Assembly (NCBI RefSeq): GCF_900104185.1
Contig: NZ_FNIZ01000009.1
Span: 62,001-126,000, forward strand
DNA from: Halobacillus aidingensis
GTDB taxonomy: Bacteria > Bacillota > Bacilli > Bacillales > Halobacillaceae
Direction: 5' to 3'
DNA: 64,000 bases
Position numbers and translations under genes: made by a program. The notes beneath the pieces were generated by a model. The model worked only from the letters and a program-made list of their open reading frames with translations, was not told the DNA's origin and did not search any database. Position 1 is the stretch's first letter. Each line of letters opens with the position of its first letter. Positions 35,187-45,647 of this stretch are shown here, piece after piece.

Positions 35187-35228
35187 ATGAAAAACACCGA
35201 TACGCCACAGGCGTTAAATCGGTGTTCG
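35187..35228 (-). terminator. Terminator between asnS and dnaD
   Basis: AACACCGAT / ATCGGTGTT with an inner ACGCC / GGCGT helix is followed on the minus strand by TTTTTCATT. It separates asnS from dnaD. Confidence 0.88.
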
Positions 35229-35248
35229 TTCATCCACATGATTGGTGA

Positions 35249-36541
35249 TCACGGGTAAAGTCGATTCAATAAACGAGGGAATGGAATAGTCTCGCGAACG
35301 TGCTCGACTCCTGAAATCCAAGCGACCGTACGTTCAAGTCCTAATCCGAAGCCAGAGTGTGGAACACTGCCGTATTCACGTAATTGTAAGTACCATTTGT
35401 ACGCATCCCCTGTGAGATCATGTTCCTCATACCTCTGTTTCATTAACTCCAGATCATCGATACGTTGAGATCCACCGATGATTTCACCATATCCTTCTGG
35501 GGCGATCAAATCTGCACATAGAACCACTTCTGGGCGCTCAGGATCTGGCTTCATATAGAACGCTTTGATATCAGAAGGGTAATTCGTAATGAAAACAGGC
35601 TTATCATAGCTTTCAGCAATAGCTGTTTCATGTGGGGCTCCAAAATCTTCTCCCCATTCGATATCATCAAATCCTTTATCTTTCAAAAGTTGGATGGCAT
35701 CGTCATAACTAATGCGCGGGAATGGAGCTTGAATTTTTTCAAGTTTCTCTGTGTCACGACCGAGTGCATCAAGTTCAATCTTACAGTTTTTAAGAACCGA
35801 TTGAACGACATGAGAAACATACTGTTCCTGTACTTGAAGACTGTCTTCATGGTCCATGAAGGCCATTTCAGGCTCAATCATCCAGAATTCAATCAAATGA
35901 CGGCGGGTTTTTGATTTCTCAGCACGGAACGTTGGTCCGAAACTGAATACTCGTCCAAACGCCATCGCCGCAGCTTCCATGTAAAGCTGACCACTTTGAG
36001 ACAAGTAGGCATCTTCATCAAAATATTTCGTATGGAAGAGTTCTGTCGTTCCTTCCGCCGATGATCCCGTAAGAATAGGAGGGTCAATTTTGACATACCC
36101 ATTGTCATTGAAAAATTCGTAAGTGGATCGAATGATTTCATTTCGTACTTTCATGACGGCATGTTGACGCTTAGATCGTAACCACAAATGGCGGTGATCC
36201 ATCAGGAACTCTGGACCGTGTTCCTTTGGTGTGATTGGATAGTCGACAGCTTCGTGAATGACTTCAAAATCTTTCACTTGCATTTCATACCCAAGTGGCG
36301 AACGAGTATCTTCCACGATCACACCTGTCACATAAAGAGAAGACTCCTGTGTTAAAGCCTTAGCATCTTGAAACTTATCTTCCCCGATTTCTGCTTTAAC
36401 GACGATCCCTTGCATAAATCCTGTTCCATCACGAAGTTGCAAGAATGCAATTTTACCACTGGAGCGTTTGTTACTAAGCCAAGCTCCTAACGTCACTTCT
36501 TCGCCTACATATTTTGATACTTCAGAAATAGTTGTTTTCAC
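35249..36541 (-). CDS. asnS: Asparaginyl-tRNA synthetase
   Basis: A class IIb aminoacyl-tRNA synthetase of 430 residues. The N-terminal OB fold that reads the anticodon spans about residues 1-110. Motif 2 is [21 protein letters not shown], shown here in part, near 205, and motif 3 is [12 protein letters not shown] near 400. ATG at 36541 follows a GGAGG-type site. It is 18 bp from aspB, which makes oxaloacetate or aspartate-family intermediates. No T-box leader is present at this operon. Confidence 0.97.
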   Translation of the reverse strand: MKTTISEVSKYVGEEVTLGAWLSNKRSSGKIAFLQLRDGTGFMQGIVVKAEIGEDKFQDAKALTQESSLYVTGVIVEDTRSPLGYEMQVKDFEVIHEAVDYPITPKEHGPEFLMDHRHLWLRSKRQHAVMKVRNEIIRSTYEFFNDNGYVKIDPPILTGSSAEGTTELFHTKYFDEDAYLSQSGQLYMEAAAMAFGRVFSFGPTFRAEKSKTRRHLIEFWMIEPEMAFMDHEDSLQVQEQYVSHVVQSVLKNCKIELDALGRDTEKLEKIQAPFPRISYDDAIQLLKDKGFDDIEWGEDFGAPHETAIAESYDKPVFITNYPSDIKAFYMKPDPERPEVVLCADLIAPEGYGEIIGGSQRIDDLELMKQRYEEHDLTGDAYKWYLQLREYGSVPHSGFGLGLERTVAWISGVEHVRETIPFPRLLNRLYP

Positions 36542-36559
36542 ACTAAAACCTCCAAAAGC

Positions 36560-37744
36560 TTAAGATTGATGTTTGTTTACAAAACGTTCGATTCGATCAG
36601 CTGCTTTTTCAAGCTGATCCAGAGATGTCGCATAGGACAGGCGCACATTATCAGGGCTTCCGAATCCAGACCCAGGGACGAGCGCAACTTTTTCTTCATC
36701 TAATAGAGCTTTCACCCATGCATCCACGTTCTCAAAGCCACCCTGTTCAACTGCTTCTTTCACATTCGGGAAAAGGTAAAAAGCGCCGGATGGTTTCGCA
36801 CAGTTCACACCAGGAATTTGAACAAGACGCTTGTGAAGCACGTCCAGCCGCTCTTTGAACGCTTCTTTCATTTCGTCTACTTTTTCTTCAGATGCCGTAT
36901 AAGCAGCGAGTGCTGCGTACTGGGCAATGGTCGTCGGATTAGATGTCGAATGGGAAGCCATATTGGACATCGCTTTAATGATCGTTTTATTTCCCGCAGC
37001 GAAACCGATTCTCCACCCTGTCATAGAATGGGACTTGGAAACCCCGTTGATAATAATCGTTTGATCATAGAGTTCTTTTGACAGCTGAGCTACGGAAACA
37101 TGTTTTTCATCTGTATAGATCAATTTTTCGTAGATTTCATCCGATACAATCAGGACATCATGCTCAAGGCACACTTCGCCGAGCGCCTTTAATTCTGATT
37201 CCGAGTACATCATACCTGTCGGGTTACTTGGTGAATTAATGATCACAGCTTTCGTTTTAGGTGTGATGGCTTCTTTCAGTTGCTCTGGTGTAAGCTTAAA
37301 GTCATTGGATTCCTCTGCTGAAACAATCACAGGCGTACCTTCAGCGAGTTTTATCTGTTCTGGATAACTGACCCAGTATGGAGCCGGAACGATGACTTCA
37401 TCCCCCTTATTCAAGAGGACCTGGAACAAAGTGAACAATGCATGTTTCGCACCTGTGGTAACGATGATTTGTTCATTTGTGTAGGTTAGGTCTTGGTCGC
37501 GTTTCAGTTTTGCTGTAATGCTGTTCTTCAGCTCAGGAACACCGCCAGCTGGTGTGTATTTCGTCATTCCCTCATCCATCGCACGCTTGGCAGCATCCAA
37601 AATATAAGAGGGTGTATTGAAATCGGGCTCGCCAGCTCCCAATCCAATCACATCATGACCTTCTGCCTTCAATGCTTTCGCTTTGGCTGTGATTGCCAAT
37701 GTTGTTGATGGTGTTAAAGCTTGCACGCGTTGTGCTAATTCCAT
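36560..37744 (-). CDS. aspB: Aspartate aminotransferase, class I
   Basis: A PLP-dependent transaminase of 394 residues that interconverts aspartate and oxaloacetate. The PLP lysine is in NGVSKSHSMTGWRIG near residue 237; NSPSNPTG and the substrate-binding Arg in NVRLSYA are present. ATG at 37744 follows AAAGGAG. It lies in a ypmA-ypmB-aspB-asnS operon with 15-18 bp gaps, the same order as B. subtilis. Confidence 0.95.
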   Translation of the reverse strand: MELAQRVQALTPSTTLAITAKAKALKAEGHDVIGLGAGEPDFNTPSYILDAAKRAMDEGMTKYTPAGGVPELKNSITAKLKRDQDLTYTNEQIIVTTGAKHALFTLFQVLLNKGDEVIVPAPYWVSYPEQIKLAEGTPVIVSAEESNDFKLTPEQLKEAITPKTKAVIINSPSNPTGMMYSESELKALGEVCLEHDVLIVSDEIYEKLIYTDEKHVSVAQLSKELYDQTIIINGVSKSHSMTGWRIGFAAGNKTIIKAMSNMASHSTSNPTTIAQYAALAAYTASEEKVDEMKEAFKERLDVLHKRLVQIPGVNCAKPSGAFYLFPNVKEAVEQGGFENVDAWVKALLDEEKVALVPGSGFGSPDNVRLSYATSLDQLEKAADRIERFVNKHQS

Positions 37745-37759
37745 AAACGTTCACTCCTT

Positions 37760-38245
37760 TTACTCATTCTGTCTGAAAGCAAAACGCTGATCAAACGCTT
37801 CACCCTGCAATGTAAAATAATCCAGTACGTAACGGTTCTGTTCATCGATATAAGTCAATTGAAAGACAGGTTCGTTTTCCTCAAAACCATATTGTATATC
37901 CTTGAATGTACAATTGGAGCATGTATTCCCCCACCGGGAGCGCATCTCCTCCAAAGGCAGCGCTTCTTCTTCAGGAACCTCATCAAGGATCTTTTTTTCC
38001 TTGATGTCCATGAATAAAATAGATGCTTCTTTGGATTCGTTGATTCCTTGGACGATATGAAATTCTCTTTCGCCATGGTATGTAGAAACATGGTCGATCC
38101 TTGTAAGGTCCCCTTGTTCTCTAGCAATCGCTTCTGCTTGAGGGTGACCCTCTTTCCGGTCCTGATTCACATCTATATATACCCATAGGAAAAGGATAAA
38201 AGCTAGAATAAAGAGGGTTCCTACTATCGCAAGGCTCCACTTCAA
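37760..38245 (-). CDS. ypmB: YpmB, membrane-anchored PepSY-like protein
   Basis: A 161-residue protein with an N-terminal membrane anchor (about residues 3-25) and an extracytoplasmic PepSY/DUF5590-like region. TTG at 38243-38245, four bases after the ypmA stop, gives MKWSLAIVGTLF as N-terminus and the length expected for YpmB. The upstream ATG codons would overlap ypmA, and no good ribosome-binding site is visible for any option, so reinitiation from ypmA is likely. A Cys-x2-Cys pair (NTCSNC) is unusual for the family. Confidence 0.82.
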   Translation of the reverse strand: MKWSLAIVGTLFILAFILFLWVYIDVNQDRKEGHPQAEAIAREQGDLTRIDHVSTYHGEREFHIVQGINESKEASILFMDIKEKKILDEVPEEEALPLEEMRSRWGNTCSNCTFKDIQYGFEENEPVFQLTYIDEQNRYVLDYFTLQGEAFDQRFAFRQNE

Positions 38246-38249
38246 CCAA

Positions 38250-38420
38250 CTAGGTACGGTAAATGGTGAAGACTGCGGTCTCAGCATCGTCATCATCCAG
38301 TGCCAACCCAAACATCAGATTATTTTCTTTCAGTGTGCGGTTCAATGTATCGACAATTTTATAAAGATCATCAGACTTTTGGATTCTGACCGTCGATAAC
38401 GTTTCAATCTTATTTTCCAT
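38250..38420 (-). CDS. ypmA: YpmA family small protein
   Basis: A 56-residue protein starting MENKIETLSTVRIQKSDDL and ending AVFTIYRT, nearly the same as B. subtilis YpmA (DUF4264) in length and pattern. The function is unknown. ATG at 38418-38420 follows TGGAGG. It is the first gene of the ypmA-ypmB-aspB-asnS operon. A perfect TATAAT on the minus strand at 38457-38462 is a likely -10 element, although no good -35 is at standard spacing. Confidence 0.9.
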   Translation of the reverse strand: MENKIETLSTVRIQKSDDLYKIVDTLNRTLKENNLMFGLALDDDDAETAVFTIYRT

Positions 38421-38491
38421 CGGTTAAAAACCTCCATTGTGCGGGGTCCGCTTTTTATTATAACAGGTTCGTCTAGTCCAATGCGCTAGCG

Positions 38492-41293
38492 TCAGAGCCA
38501 TTTTTCAATCTTATTAATCAATTGACGGGTGGACTCATAAGATACGGGGACTTCTGGTAAGGAATTCAGGAAGTATTTCCCATACCTTGCCTCTATCAAC
38601 CGTTGATCACAAATAAAGACGACTCCTCGATCAGAACTGCTTCGAATTAATCTTCCAAAACCTTGTTTGAACCGAATGATTGCATGAGGCAGGGATTTCT
38701 CCATAAAGGAATTTTTCCCTTCTTTTTGCAATCGTTCGTTCCTCATCGATTGTATAGGCTGATCTGGTGGTTGAAAAGGTAAACGGACCATCATTAGACA
38801 GGAGAGATCCTCTCCTGGTATGTCCACACCTTCCCAGAAAGAACTCGTCCCTAAGAGAATAGCCTGATCGAACGCTTGAAAGTTTTTTTTCAAACGATCT
38901 CTACTTCCACTTGATACGCCTTGTGCGAAAACCATGAACTCTTCTGGGTCAATAAACTCTTTTAGAAGTGTGTAGGTTTGACGAAGCATTTCATAAGAAG
39001 TAAATAAAACAAGCATTCTCCCTTTTGTCACTTCAGCAACAGAATAAATGGCTTCACTAAGCGCTTCAACAAACGAGTCGGGATCATTTTTTATGTTTGG
39101 GAAATCATTCGGTACCATAAGCTGGACCTGCTCCTTAAACTGATAAGGAGATGGAATGACAGCTTCTATGGTATTGGCAAAATCTTTTAACCCCAAGGAC
39201 TTTCGAATGTACTCGAAAGAACCATCTGTTGATAAAGTGGCACTCGTCAAAATTGCACTACGCTTTCTACTAAAAAGCCGTTGTTCGAGAAGGTGAGCGA
39301 CATCGTAAGGTTCACTGAATAAATAGATCGCGTTAACGGCTCCTTCTCCTTCAATTTCCACCCATTTCACTTCTTCTTCTCTTGTGAAATCAAAATAATG
39401 AATGAGCTGGGAGCGAATCTGTTGGCATACATCCATTTGATTGTTCAACCGGGAGAGAAGAATGGGAATACTGTAGTCTTCTCTAACTGCAAGCTGCATT
39501 CTCAGTTGTTCTTCCATTCTTCCCATGTGGACAATCAATTTTTTTATCATAGCTAAGAAACGATGGGACATTTCTTTAGCTGTGTCAATGAATGCCGGCA
39601 TCTCTCCAGGTTTTAACAGAAGCTGGGTACGTCCAACATCACTCTTCCCTTTCCCAAACCTCTTCTGCTTTTTGACACTTTGATAAATATAACGCGAAAG
39701 ATGACTCAGTTCTTCCTTCGCCTCATCAATAGATTGTTGGCCTCTCATCAGGTTCATATAAAAATCTTCCTGCAAAGACCATTCCTTATAAAGACTCTTA
39801 TGAAAGATCTCTCCAAATTGGGTCAAATGCCGTTGAAGTTCACGATAATTCATTCGTACTCCAAAGTACCGACTAGCCACTGCTTCCAAATGATGAGCTT
39901 CGTCAATAATTACATGCTCATAATCCGGCAGGGCTGATTCCTCTTTCATTATATCCATGCAAAGAAGAGCGTGATTTGTAATCACAAGGTCCGCTTGAGC
40001 CGCCTTCTCCTGGGCCCATTGGAAAAAGCTGTCGTCAGTAATACCGAGCCTTACGGTTTTGCTTGACTGTTCCGATGATACTTTATGCCAAAATTGTCTG
40101 CCATTTGACGGAAGTTGAATTTCATCCACGTCCCCCGTACGGGTTATGGTCAACCAAACGAGAATCATCGCCTTTGTCAGTGCAATATCATAATTATCTT
40201 GATACGACCTCTCAAGCTCATAATGGAAGTGAATTAAACTTATATAATGAGATTTCCCTTTATAAAGTACAGCCTTAATCGGGCGGGGAAACATCCGCTC
40301 GACCTTAGGTATTTCTTCTTCCAGCAATTGTTTTTGCAGACTCGTCGTGTGGGTGGAAATGACGACACGTTTTCCACTTTCCATAGCCTGGAAAGCTGCG
40401 GATAGTAGGTAAGCGACTGACTTGCCCGTTCCAGCACCTGCTTCTAATATCGCATGATTGTTCTCTTCAAGAGCTTGCTTGACACTTGCTGTCATATCCT
40501 GCTGTCCTTTGCGGATTTCATAATCAGGAAGCAGACTCCCAAGGCCATTTTCTCCTTCAAACACTTGCGTTTTCCACGTATTGAACGGTGGAAGTTGAAT
40601 GGTTTTAGGTGCACGGTCCGGCACTTGCTTACGGACGGCAATCCCGTGCTTAAGCATCACATCAGATTCGTTGTTGCTGCCATACCGCTTTTCCTCCAAA
40701 TACTTCAGAAAGAACTCTCTGAAATCACTTTTCAATTTCCCTTCGATTTTTAACAGATGCTGGATCGTGCGCTCTGGGAGACGCTGAAGTTCTTTCAATA
40801 AATAAAGGAGCAAATCAGCGGTTACTTGAGCGTCTGACAATGCTCGGTGTGGTCGATCATGGCCCATCTCTAACCGTTCTGCTAGCTGTCCCAGCTTGAA
40901 AGTAGGAGAAGTCGGCATAAGAATGCGTGCGAATTCCACGGTATCAATAATCGGATTATGTAAAGGTTGATAACCGCACCGTACCAATTCATCATTTAGA
41001 AAACCCAGATCGAATTCGATGTTATGCGCCACAATGTAAGCATGTTGAAACAGAGGATAGACATCCCCTACAATTTCAGAAAAGAGCGGTGCATCTAAAA
41101 CATCGTCATTTTCAATTCCGGTTAATGACCGAATAAACGGAGGGATCTCTTTTTCTGGATAAACAAGGGAAGAAAACTCTTCCACTATGGTCCCATTTTC
41201 CTCCATAACAACGACACCGATTTCTATGATGCGATCCCCTTTTGAAGCCGCATTTCCTGTTGTCTCTAAATCCACAATTGCAAATCTTTTCAT
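38492..41293 (-). CDS. dinG: DinG-family exonuclease/helicase-like protein
   Basis: A 933-residue Firmicute DinG. An N-terminal DEDD 3'-5' exonuclease like DnaQ starts with FAIVDLETTG (residues 4-13). A superfamily 2 XPD-like helicase follows, with Walker A EAGAGTGKSVAYL near 285, DEAHH near 463, and a C-terminal GFGRLIRSSSDRG motif. The four Cys of the iron-sulfur cluster found in E. coli DinG are not seen, as is usual in Bacillus and Staphylococcus. ATG at 41291-41293 was chosen over two upstream codons because of its spacing to TAGGGA. Confidence 0.94.
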   Translation of the reverse strand: MKRFAIVDLETTGNAASKGDRIIEIGVVVMEENGTIVEEFSSLVYPEKEIPPFIRSLTGIENDDVLDAPLFSEIVGDVYPLFQHAYIVAHNIEFDLGFLNDELVRCGYQPLHNPIIDTVEFARILMPTSPTFKLGQLAERLEMGHDRPHRALSDAQVTADLLLYLLKELQRLPERTIQHLLKIEGKLKSDFREFFLKYLEEKRYGSNNESDVMLKHGIAVRKQVPDRAPKTIQLPPFNTWKTQVFEGENGLGSLLPDYEIRKGQQDMTASVKQALEENNHAILEAGAGTGKSVAYLLSAAFQAMESGKRVVISTHTTSLQKQLLEEEIPKVERMFPRPIKAVLYKGKSHYISLIHFHYELERSYQDNYDIALTKAMILVWLTITRTGDVDEIQLPSNGRQFWHKVSSEQSSKTVRLGITDDSFFQWAQEKAAQADLVITNHALLCMDIMKEESALPDYEHVIIDEAHHLEAVASRYFGVRMNYRELQRHLTQFGEIFHKSLYKEWSLQEDFYMNLMRGQQSIDEAKEELSHLSRYIYQSVKKQKRFGKGKSDVGRTQLLLKPGEMPAFIDTAKEMSHRFLAMIKKLIVHMGRMEEQLRMQLAVREDYSIPILLSRLNNQMDVCQQIRSQLIHYFDFTREEEVKWVEIEGEGAVNAIYLFSEPYDVAHLLEQRLFSRKRSAILTSATLSTDGSFEYIRKSLGLKDFANTIEAVIPSPYQFKEQVQLMVPNDFPNIKNDPDSFVEALSEAIYSVAEVTKGRMLVLFTSYEMLRQTYTLLKEFIDPEEFMVFAQGVSSGSRDRLKKNFQAFDQAILLGTSSFWEGVDIPGEDLSCLMMVRLPFQPPDQPIQSMRNERLQKEGKNSFMEKSLPHAIIRFKQGFGRLIRSSSDRGVVFICDQRLIEARYGKYFLNSLPEVPVSYESTRQLINKIEKWL

Positions 41294-41313
41294 GTTCATC
41301 CCTACTTTCACAA

Positions 41314-41356
41314 CAAAAAGGAAGGACCTTGCCTAAGACCGTGGCATAGATCCTTT
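41314..41356 (-). terminator. Probable terminator after panD
   Basis: AAGGATC-ATGCC / GGCA-GGTCCTT forms a slightly imperfect stem and is followed on the minus strand by CCTTTTTG, between panD and dinG. Confidence 0.6.
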
Positions 41357-41376
41357 CTTCACTCGCTAGTCACTTC

Positions 41377-41766
41377 TTATAATGGCAATGCTTGTAAAGG
41401 TGGTTCTTCCTCGATGATTTTCTCAACCTTGTTATTCTCATCCATCAGGGCAATCTTTGGACGAAATTCTTCAAGTTCCTCTTCATTAAGCATCGCATAG
41501 GAAACAATAATGATAATATCATCCGGCTGTACACGGCGGGCCGCTGCACCATTCAGGCAGATAACACCACTCCCACGCTCACCAGCAATCACATAGGTCT
41601 CAAGACGTTCACCATTATTATTGTTGACAATCTGCACTTTTTCATGGGGAAGTATACCGACTTGATCAAGCAAATCCTGATCGATCGTCACACTTCCAAC
41701 ATAGTTCAAATTCGCTTCAGTTACGCGCGCCCGGTGTATTTTTGCTTTCATCATTGTACGTAACAT
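41377..41766 (-). CDS. panD: Aspartate 1-decarboxylase
   Basis: A pyruvoyl enzyme making beta-alanine for pantothenate. The 129-residue proenzyme has the autocleavage site YVGSVTID (Gly24-Ser25) and the conserved [11 protein letters not shown] and [11 protein letters not shown] blocks. The N-terminus MLRTMMKAK parallels B. subtilis PanD, so the first ATG was kept. It is the last gene of birA-panB-panC-panD, 21 bp after panC. Confidence 0.97.
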   Translation of the reverse strand: MLRTMMKAKIHRARVTEANLNYVGSVTIDQDLLDQVGILPHEKVQIVNNNNGERLETYVIAGERGSGVICLNGAAARRVQPDDIIIIVSYAMLNEEELEEFRPKIALMDENNKVEKIIEEEPPLQALPL

Positions 41767-41787
41767 ATGAAATGACCTCCTTGACGA

Positions 41788-42654
41788 TCACCCATAGATG
41801 ACATGTCCTTCATGATCGAAAACGACATTGTCAATCAACCTCACATTGTCATAAAATACAGCCGCAGCGAGAATCACAGGACGATCGATCTTCTCTATAA
41901 ATTCTAACTCAGGATAAGATAATAATTCAATATAATCTATCTTACCACGAGTTTTCTGTTCAAGAAACTTCTCTGTCGCCTCAATGATAAATTCTTTGGA
42001 CCTTTGTCCTTCCATGACAAGTCTCCTGCCATACTGCAGCGCTTCCTGTATGGACGGAGACTCTCTTCGTTCCTTATCGGAGAGACGGACATTTCTACTG
42101 CTTTTCGCAAGACCGTCTTCCTCTCTTACCGTAGGGACAGGGATGAGATTGACAGGCATATTATAATCTTTGATCAACGCATCTACGACAGCTACTTGTT
42201 GTGCATCCTTCATTCCGAAGTAGACGTTGTCAGGTCTTGTAATATTGAATAACTTAGTGAGGACGGTAACTACCCCATCAAAGTGGCCCGGACGGCTCTT
42301 TCCACACAAAACATTCGTCCGTTTGGTAACCGTCATATTCACGGATAATGACTGCGGATACATCGTTTCATTGGTAGGAAGAAAAACAAGATCAACACCG
42401 TTTTCTTTTGCTGCCTTTCGATCATGTTCCTCATCACGAGGGTATGTATCCAAATCTTCCCCCTCCCCAAATTGCAGAGGGTTCACGAAAATGCTGAGAA
42501 TCACTTTATCATTTTCCTTCTTCGCTTCTTTAATAAGGCGGATATGCCCTTCATGAAGGTAGCCCATCGTAGGAACGAATCCAATGGTCTCCCCATTTTT
42601 CGTCCACTCGGAAATCAATGTGTTCACTTGATCAATTTCTCTTAGTACTTCCAT
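41788..42654 (-). CDS. panC: Pantothenate synthetase
   Basis: PanC condenses pantoate with beta-alanine using ATP. The 288-residue sequence shows PTMGYLHEGH (HIGH-like, residues 28-37), FVNPLQFGEGEDLDTYPR, GHFDGVVTVLTKLFNI and MKDAQQ. ATG at 42654 is eight bases after the panB stop, so the genes are coupled. Confidence 0.97.
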   Translation of the reverse strand: MEVLREIDQVNTLISEWTKNGETIGFVPTMGYLHEGHIRLIKEAKKENDKVILSIFVNPLQFGEGEDLDTYPRDEEHDRKAAKENGVDLVFLPTNETMYPQSLSVNMTVTKRTNVLCGKSRPGHFDGVVTVLTKLFNITRPDNVYFGMKDAQQVAVVDALIKDYNMPVNLIPVPTVREEDGLAKSSRNVRLSDKERRESPSIQEALQYGRRLVMEGQRSKEFIIEATEKFLEQKTRGKIDYIELLSYPELEFIEKIDRPVILAAAVFYDNVRLIDNVVFDHEGHVIYG

Positions 42655-42662
42655 TTTTCACC

Positions 42663-43484
42663 TTACTCCTCTGGCAGTTCATTAAGATTCATAGTAAATG
42701 TATGGGATTCTTCCGGAAAAGCCTTCATCTTCACTTCTTTTACATAAGATTGCACCGCTTCTCCTAGAAGATGGTTGCTATCGATATAAGGCTTTACGAA
42801 CTTCGGTAATCGATCAACCCCATATTTTAGAATATCGTGGTAGACGAGAACCTGACCATCGCACTCTGCCCCGGCACCGATCCCAATCGTAGGGATAGAC
42901 AACCGGTTTGTAATTTGCTCTGCTAATTGTCTAGGAACGCACTCAAGAACAAGAGCCATTGCACCTGCCGCTTCGATTTCAAGCGCTTCTTCGATGAGTC
43001 GTTCCGCTGATCCCTGATCCTTCCCCTGAACCTTGTAACCCCCGAGAACGTTGACCGATTGCGGAGTTAAACCGATATGACCGACCACAGGAATCCCGGC
43101 ATGGACAAGCTTTTTCATCACTTCAGAGACTTCACCGCTCCCTTCAAGCTTTAATGCTTGAGCACCTGTTTCCTGATAGAGTCTACGCGCATTTTTCAAG
43201 GTGTCCTCTGTGGAAATATGATAGGACATGAAGGGCATATCAATGACTTTGAATGTGTCAGGTGCACCACGATAGACCGCTTTTCCATGGTGGATCATAT
43301 CCTCCATCGTCACCGGGATCGTTGAGTCATAACCAAGTACCGTCATTCCCAAGCTGTCTCCGATGAGAATCATATCAACATTCGCTTCCTCTGACATTTT
43401 CGCTGATGGATAATCATAACTTGTGATCATGACGATTTTATCTTTGTCATGCTTCATACGCAGGAACTGTGCCTTATTACGCAT
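42663..43484 (-). CDS. panB: 3-methyl-2-oxobutanoate hydroxymethyltransferase
   Basis: PanB makes ketopantoate, the first step of pantothenate synthesis. The 273-residue protein has [11 protein letters not shown], the metal-binding [14 protein letters not shown] and the catalytic [14 protein letters not shown] at 43482-43484 lies behind GGGAGG and overlaps the birA stop by eight bases; the 31-codon extension inside birA was rejected. Confidence 0.97.
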   Translation of the reverse strand: MRNKAQFLRMKHDKDKIVMITSYDYPSAKMSEEANVDMILIGDSLGMTVLGYDSTIPVTMEDMIHHGKAVYRGAPDTFKVIDMPFMSYHISTEDTLKNARRLYQETGAQALKLEGSGEVSEVMKKLVHAGIPVVGHIGLTPQSVNVLGGYKVQGKDQGSAERLIEEALEIEAAGAMALVLECVPRQLAEQITNRLSIPTIGIGAGAECDGQVLVYHDILKYGVDRLPKFVKPYIDSNHLLGEAVQSYVKEVKMKAFPEESHTFTMNLNELPEE

Positions 43485-44469
43485 GATATCCTCCCTCTCC
43501 CCAATGAATTTCCGCTGAATATAGTTTCTCTTCTTCTCCGTCTTTGCTTTTCGCGCGCAAAGCTCCATCAGGCTCAATCCCTACAAGGGTCGCTTGCCAC
43601 GTTTTTTTCATTGTAGATATGGTCACTTCTTCGCCGATTTTGTATCCGAAGTGCTCCCAATCTTTTTTAATGGATGAAAACCCATGGGCCTCAAACCGTT
43701 CATACGTTTCTTCAAAAAGACGGAGAATGTGCTGAACCGTTTGTTGAATATTCCAATGCTGTCTGGATTCGATTTTCAGTGAAGAAGCTTTGTATTTAAT
43801 ATCTGCAGGGATTTCACGATCTTCTTGGTTTACGTTCATTCCCATACCCAGCACAATATATTGGATGGTATCTTGTTCCGCTTGCATTTCGGTAAGAATT
43901 CCTGATACCTTCTTATGATTAATTAATAAATCATTCGGCCATTTGATTTGCGGAGCCAACGCAGACCTTTCTGCAATCATCCTTGCTAATACGGTTGCTG
44001 CCAGGAGAGTGATTTGAGGTGCTTGCACAGGAGGTAGATTCGGGCGTAAGAGGACACTCATCCATATCCCCTTTCCTTTCGGTGAATCCCAATTTCTCGA
44101 CATTCGCCCTTTTCCTTTCACTTGCTCATCTGCAATGACTACAGTTCCATGCGGTTTTCCCTGTTTGGCAAGCTGATGCACAATTTCCTGGGTGGATTCT
44201 ACCTGGTCGTAATGATGCAATTCATGACCGATCCATTTTGTATCCAGCCCCCATCTGAGAGTGTTCTCACTGATCTTATCGGGGGAAGACAAAATTTTAT
44301 AACCTTTACGTTGGACGGCCTCAATTTCATATCCGTCCTTCTTTAATTCGTTCATATGCTTCCAGACGGCTGTCCTTGATATTCCCAGCTGGCCGGAAAG
44401 TTCCTGGCCTGATATATGGCCCTCTACGTTATTGAGTAACTGGATTAATTCCTTGCGGGTGGATTCCAT
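43477..44469 (-). CDS. birA: Bifunctional biotin-protein ligase/biotin operon repressor
   Basis: BirA attaches biotin to carboxylases and represses biotin genes. An N-terminal winged helix ([14 protein letters not shown], about residues 29-42) provides DNA binding. The ligase motif GKGRMSRNW lies at 119-127, followed by [19 protein letters not shown] in part. The length is 330 residues from the ATG at 44467-44469, overlapping cca by 25 bp. A GTG four codons upstream is possible. The Bacillus order cca-birA-panBCD is kept. Confidence 0.95.
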   Translation of the reverse strand: MESTRKELIQLLNNVEGHISGQELSGQLGISRTAVWKHMNELKKDGYEIEAVQRKGYKILSSPDKISENTLRWGLDTKWIGHELHHYDQVESTQEIVHQLAKQGKPHGTVVIADEQVKGKGRMSRNWDSPKGKGIWMSVLLRPNLPPVQAPQITLLAATVLARMIAERSALAPQIKWPNDLLINHKKVSGILTEMQAEQDTIQYIVLGMGMNVNQEDREIPADIKYKASSLKIESRQHWNIQQTVQHILRLFEETYERFEAHGFSSIKKDWEHFGYKIGEEVTISTMKKTWQATLVGIEPDGALRAKSKDGEEEKLYSAEIHWGEGGYHA

Positions 44470-45647
44470 TCCCTCACCCACTCCTTTATCTTTTCATAAT
44501 CGTTTTCCATTTCCCCTGTGACCACATGGTGTTCAATCGTATCCATCCATTCTGAGATCCATGAACCTTTCGGTAAATCTGAGAACAATTGCAGAAGGTC
44601 TTTGGCTTGGAAAGTCAGCTCCCTTTTGTCAAGAATAGGAAGCCGTTCTTTCATCTCCATCAAAGCCTTGTCCAAGTTTACATCTTCTTGGTGTAAAGCA
44701 GAGAACAATCTAGAGAACGATGGGAAGAGTTCTTCATCTAATTGATAAACAAGCCATGCTGTCACATTCTTCTCTATTTCATACTGTTTATAGGCGTACA
44801 ATAACTGAATTGTTTTTTTCTTTGTATCCTTTGAAAGTTTCCATGACTTCATGAAATTTTCTGCTGATAACTGTGGAAATTGCAACACATAAAAAGCGAT
44901 AATCTCATGCCATCCAACTAGAGGTGAATTCGGCACATTTCTATGGATGTCCAAGTCTTTAAGAATTGGCAGATGATTCTTCAACCCTGTCGTATGCAGT
45001 AAGTGTAATCCTAATGCATAATCCGAGCCTCTGAAAATTTTCTCCGTTTCCACTGCAATTCTTTCAATGGAAATGTATTGAAGTAAATGAGACAAGCGAT
45101 TCAATGCTTCTTCTGTCTTCTTTTCAATATGAAATGAAAGTTGGCTGGCAAACCTGACAGCTCTCATCATTCGTAACGGATCTTCTTGAAAACGCTCAGC
45201 TGGCTGACCAACAGCTTCAATCCTTTCCTTGCGTATTGCATCATGTCCGTGGTAAGGATCAATAAGATTGCCGTTTCTACTCATAGCGATTGCATTAATC
45301 GTAAAGTCTCTTCGCGCCAAATCAAGGGTGATATCCCGGACGAAGGTCACCTCATCTGGATGACGGTAGTCTTCATAACCTTCTTCTACACGATATGTCG
45401 TAACTTCGTATGAAACAGAACGATGGCGCACGATCACGGTGCCATGCTCAATTCCTACAGGGATGGCTTTTTCAAATATTTCCTGGATCCGTTCAGGGGT
45501 TTCTGAAGTAGCAATATCGATATCATTGACAGGTATGCCGCTTAAATAGTCACGAACAGCACCACCGACGATGTAAGCTTCGCCCCCAGCTTCCTCAATC
45601 TTTTGAATTACTTCAAAGGCAGGTTCGAATACTTCGTGATTACTCAT
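44445..45647 (-). CDS. cca: CCA-adding tRNA nucleotidyltransferase
   Basis: A class II nucleotidyltransferase that builds or repairs the tRNA 3' CCA end. GGAVRDYLSG and DIDIAT carry the catalytic acidic residues (about 28-45), RRDFTINAIA is motif B, and EDPLRMMRAVRFASQL is the downstream signature. The length is 400 residues. ATG at 45647 overlaps the bshA end by eight bases. Confidence 0.95.
   Translation of the reverse strand: MSNHEVFEPAFEVIQKIEEAGGEAYIVGGAVRDYLSGIPVNDIDIATSETPERIQEIFEKAIPVGIEHGTVIVRHRSVSYEVTTYRVEEGYEDYRHPDEVTFVRDITLDLARRDFTINAIAMSRNGNLIDPYHGHDAIRKERIEAVGQPAERFQEDPLRMMRAVRFASQLSFHIEKKTEEALNRLSHLLQYISIERIAVETEKIFRGSDYALGLHLLHTTGLKNHLPILKDLDIHRNVPNSPLVGWHEIIAFYVLQFPQLSAENFMKSWKLSKDTKKKTIQLLYAYKQYEIEKNVTAWLVYQLDEELFPSFSRLFSALHQEDVNLDKALMEMKERLPILDKRELTFQAKDLLQLFSDLPKGSWISEWMDTIEHHVVTGEMENDYEKIKEWVREWNPPARN

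Noticed and set aside
36542-38491. T-box leader for asnS or the aspB operon
   Set aside because: The gaps are only 15-18 bp within the operon, and the roughly 70 bp before ypmA are too short for a T-box.
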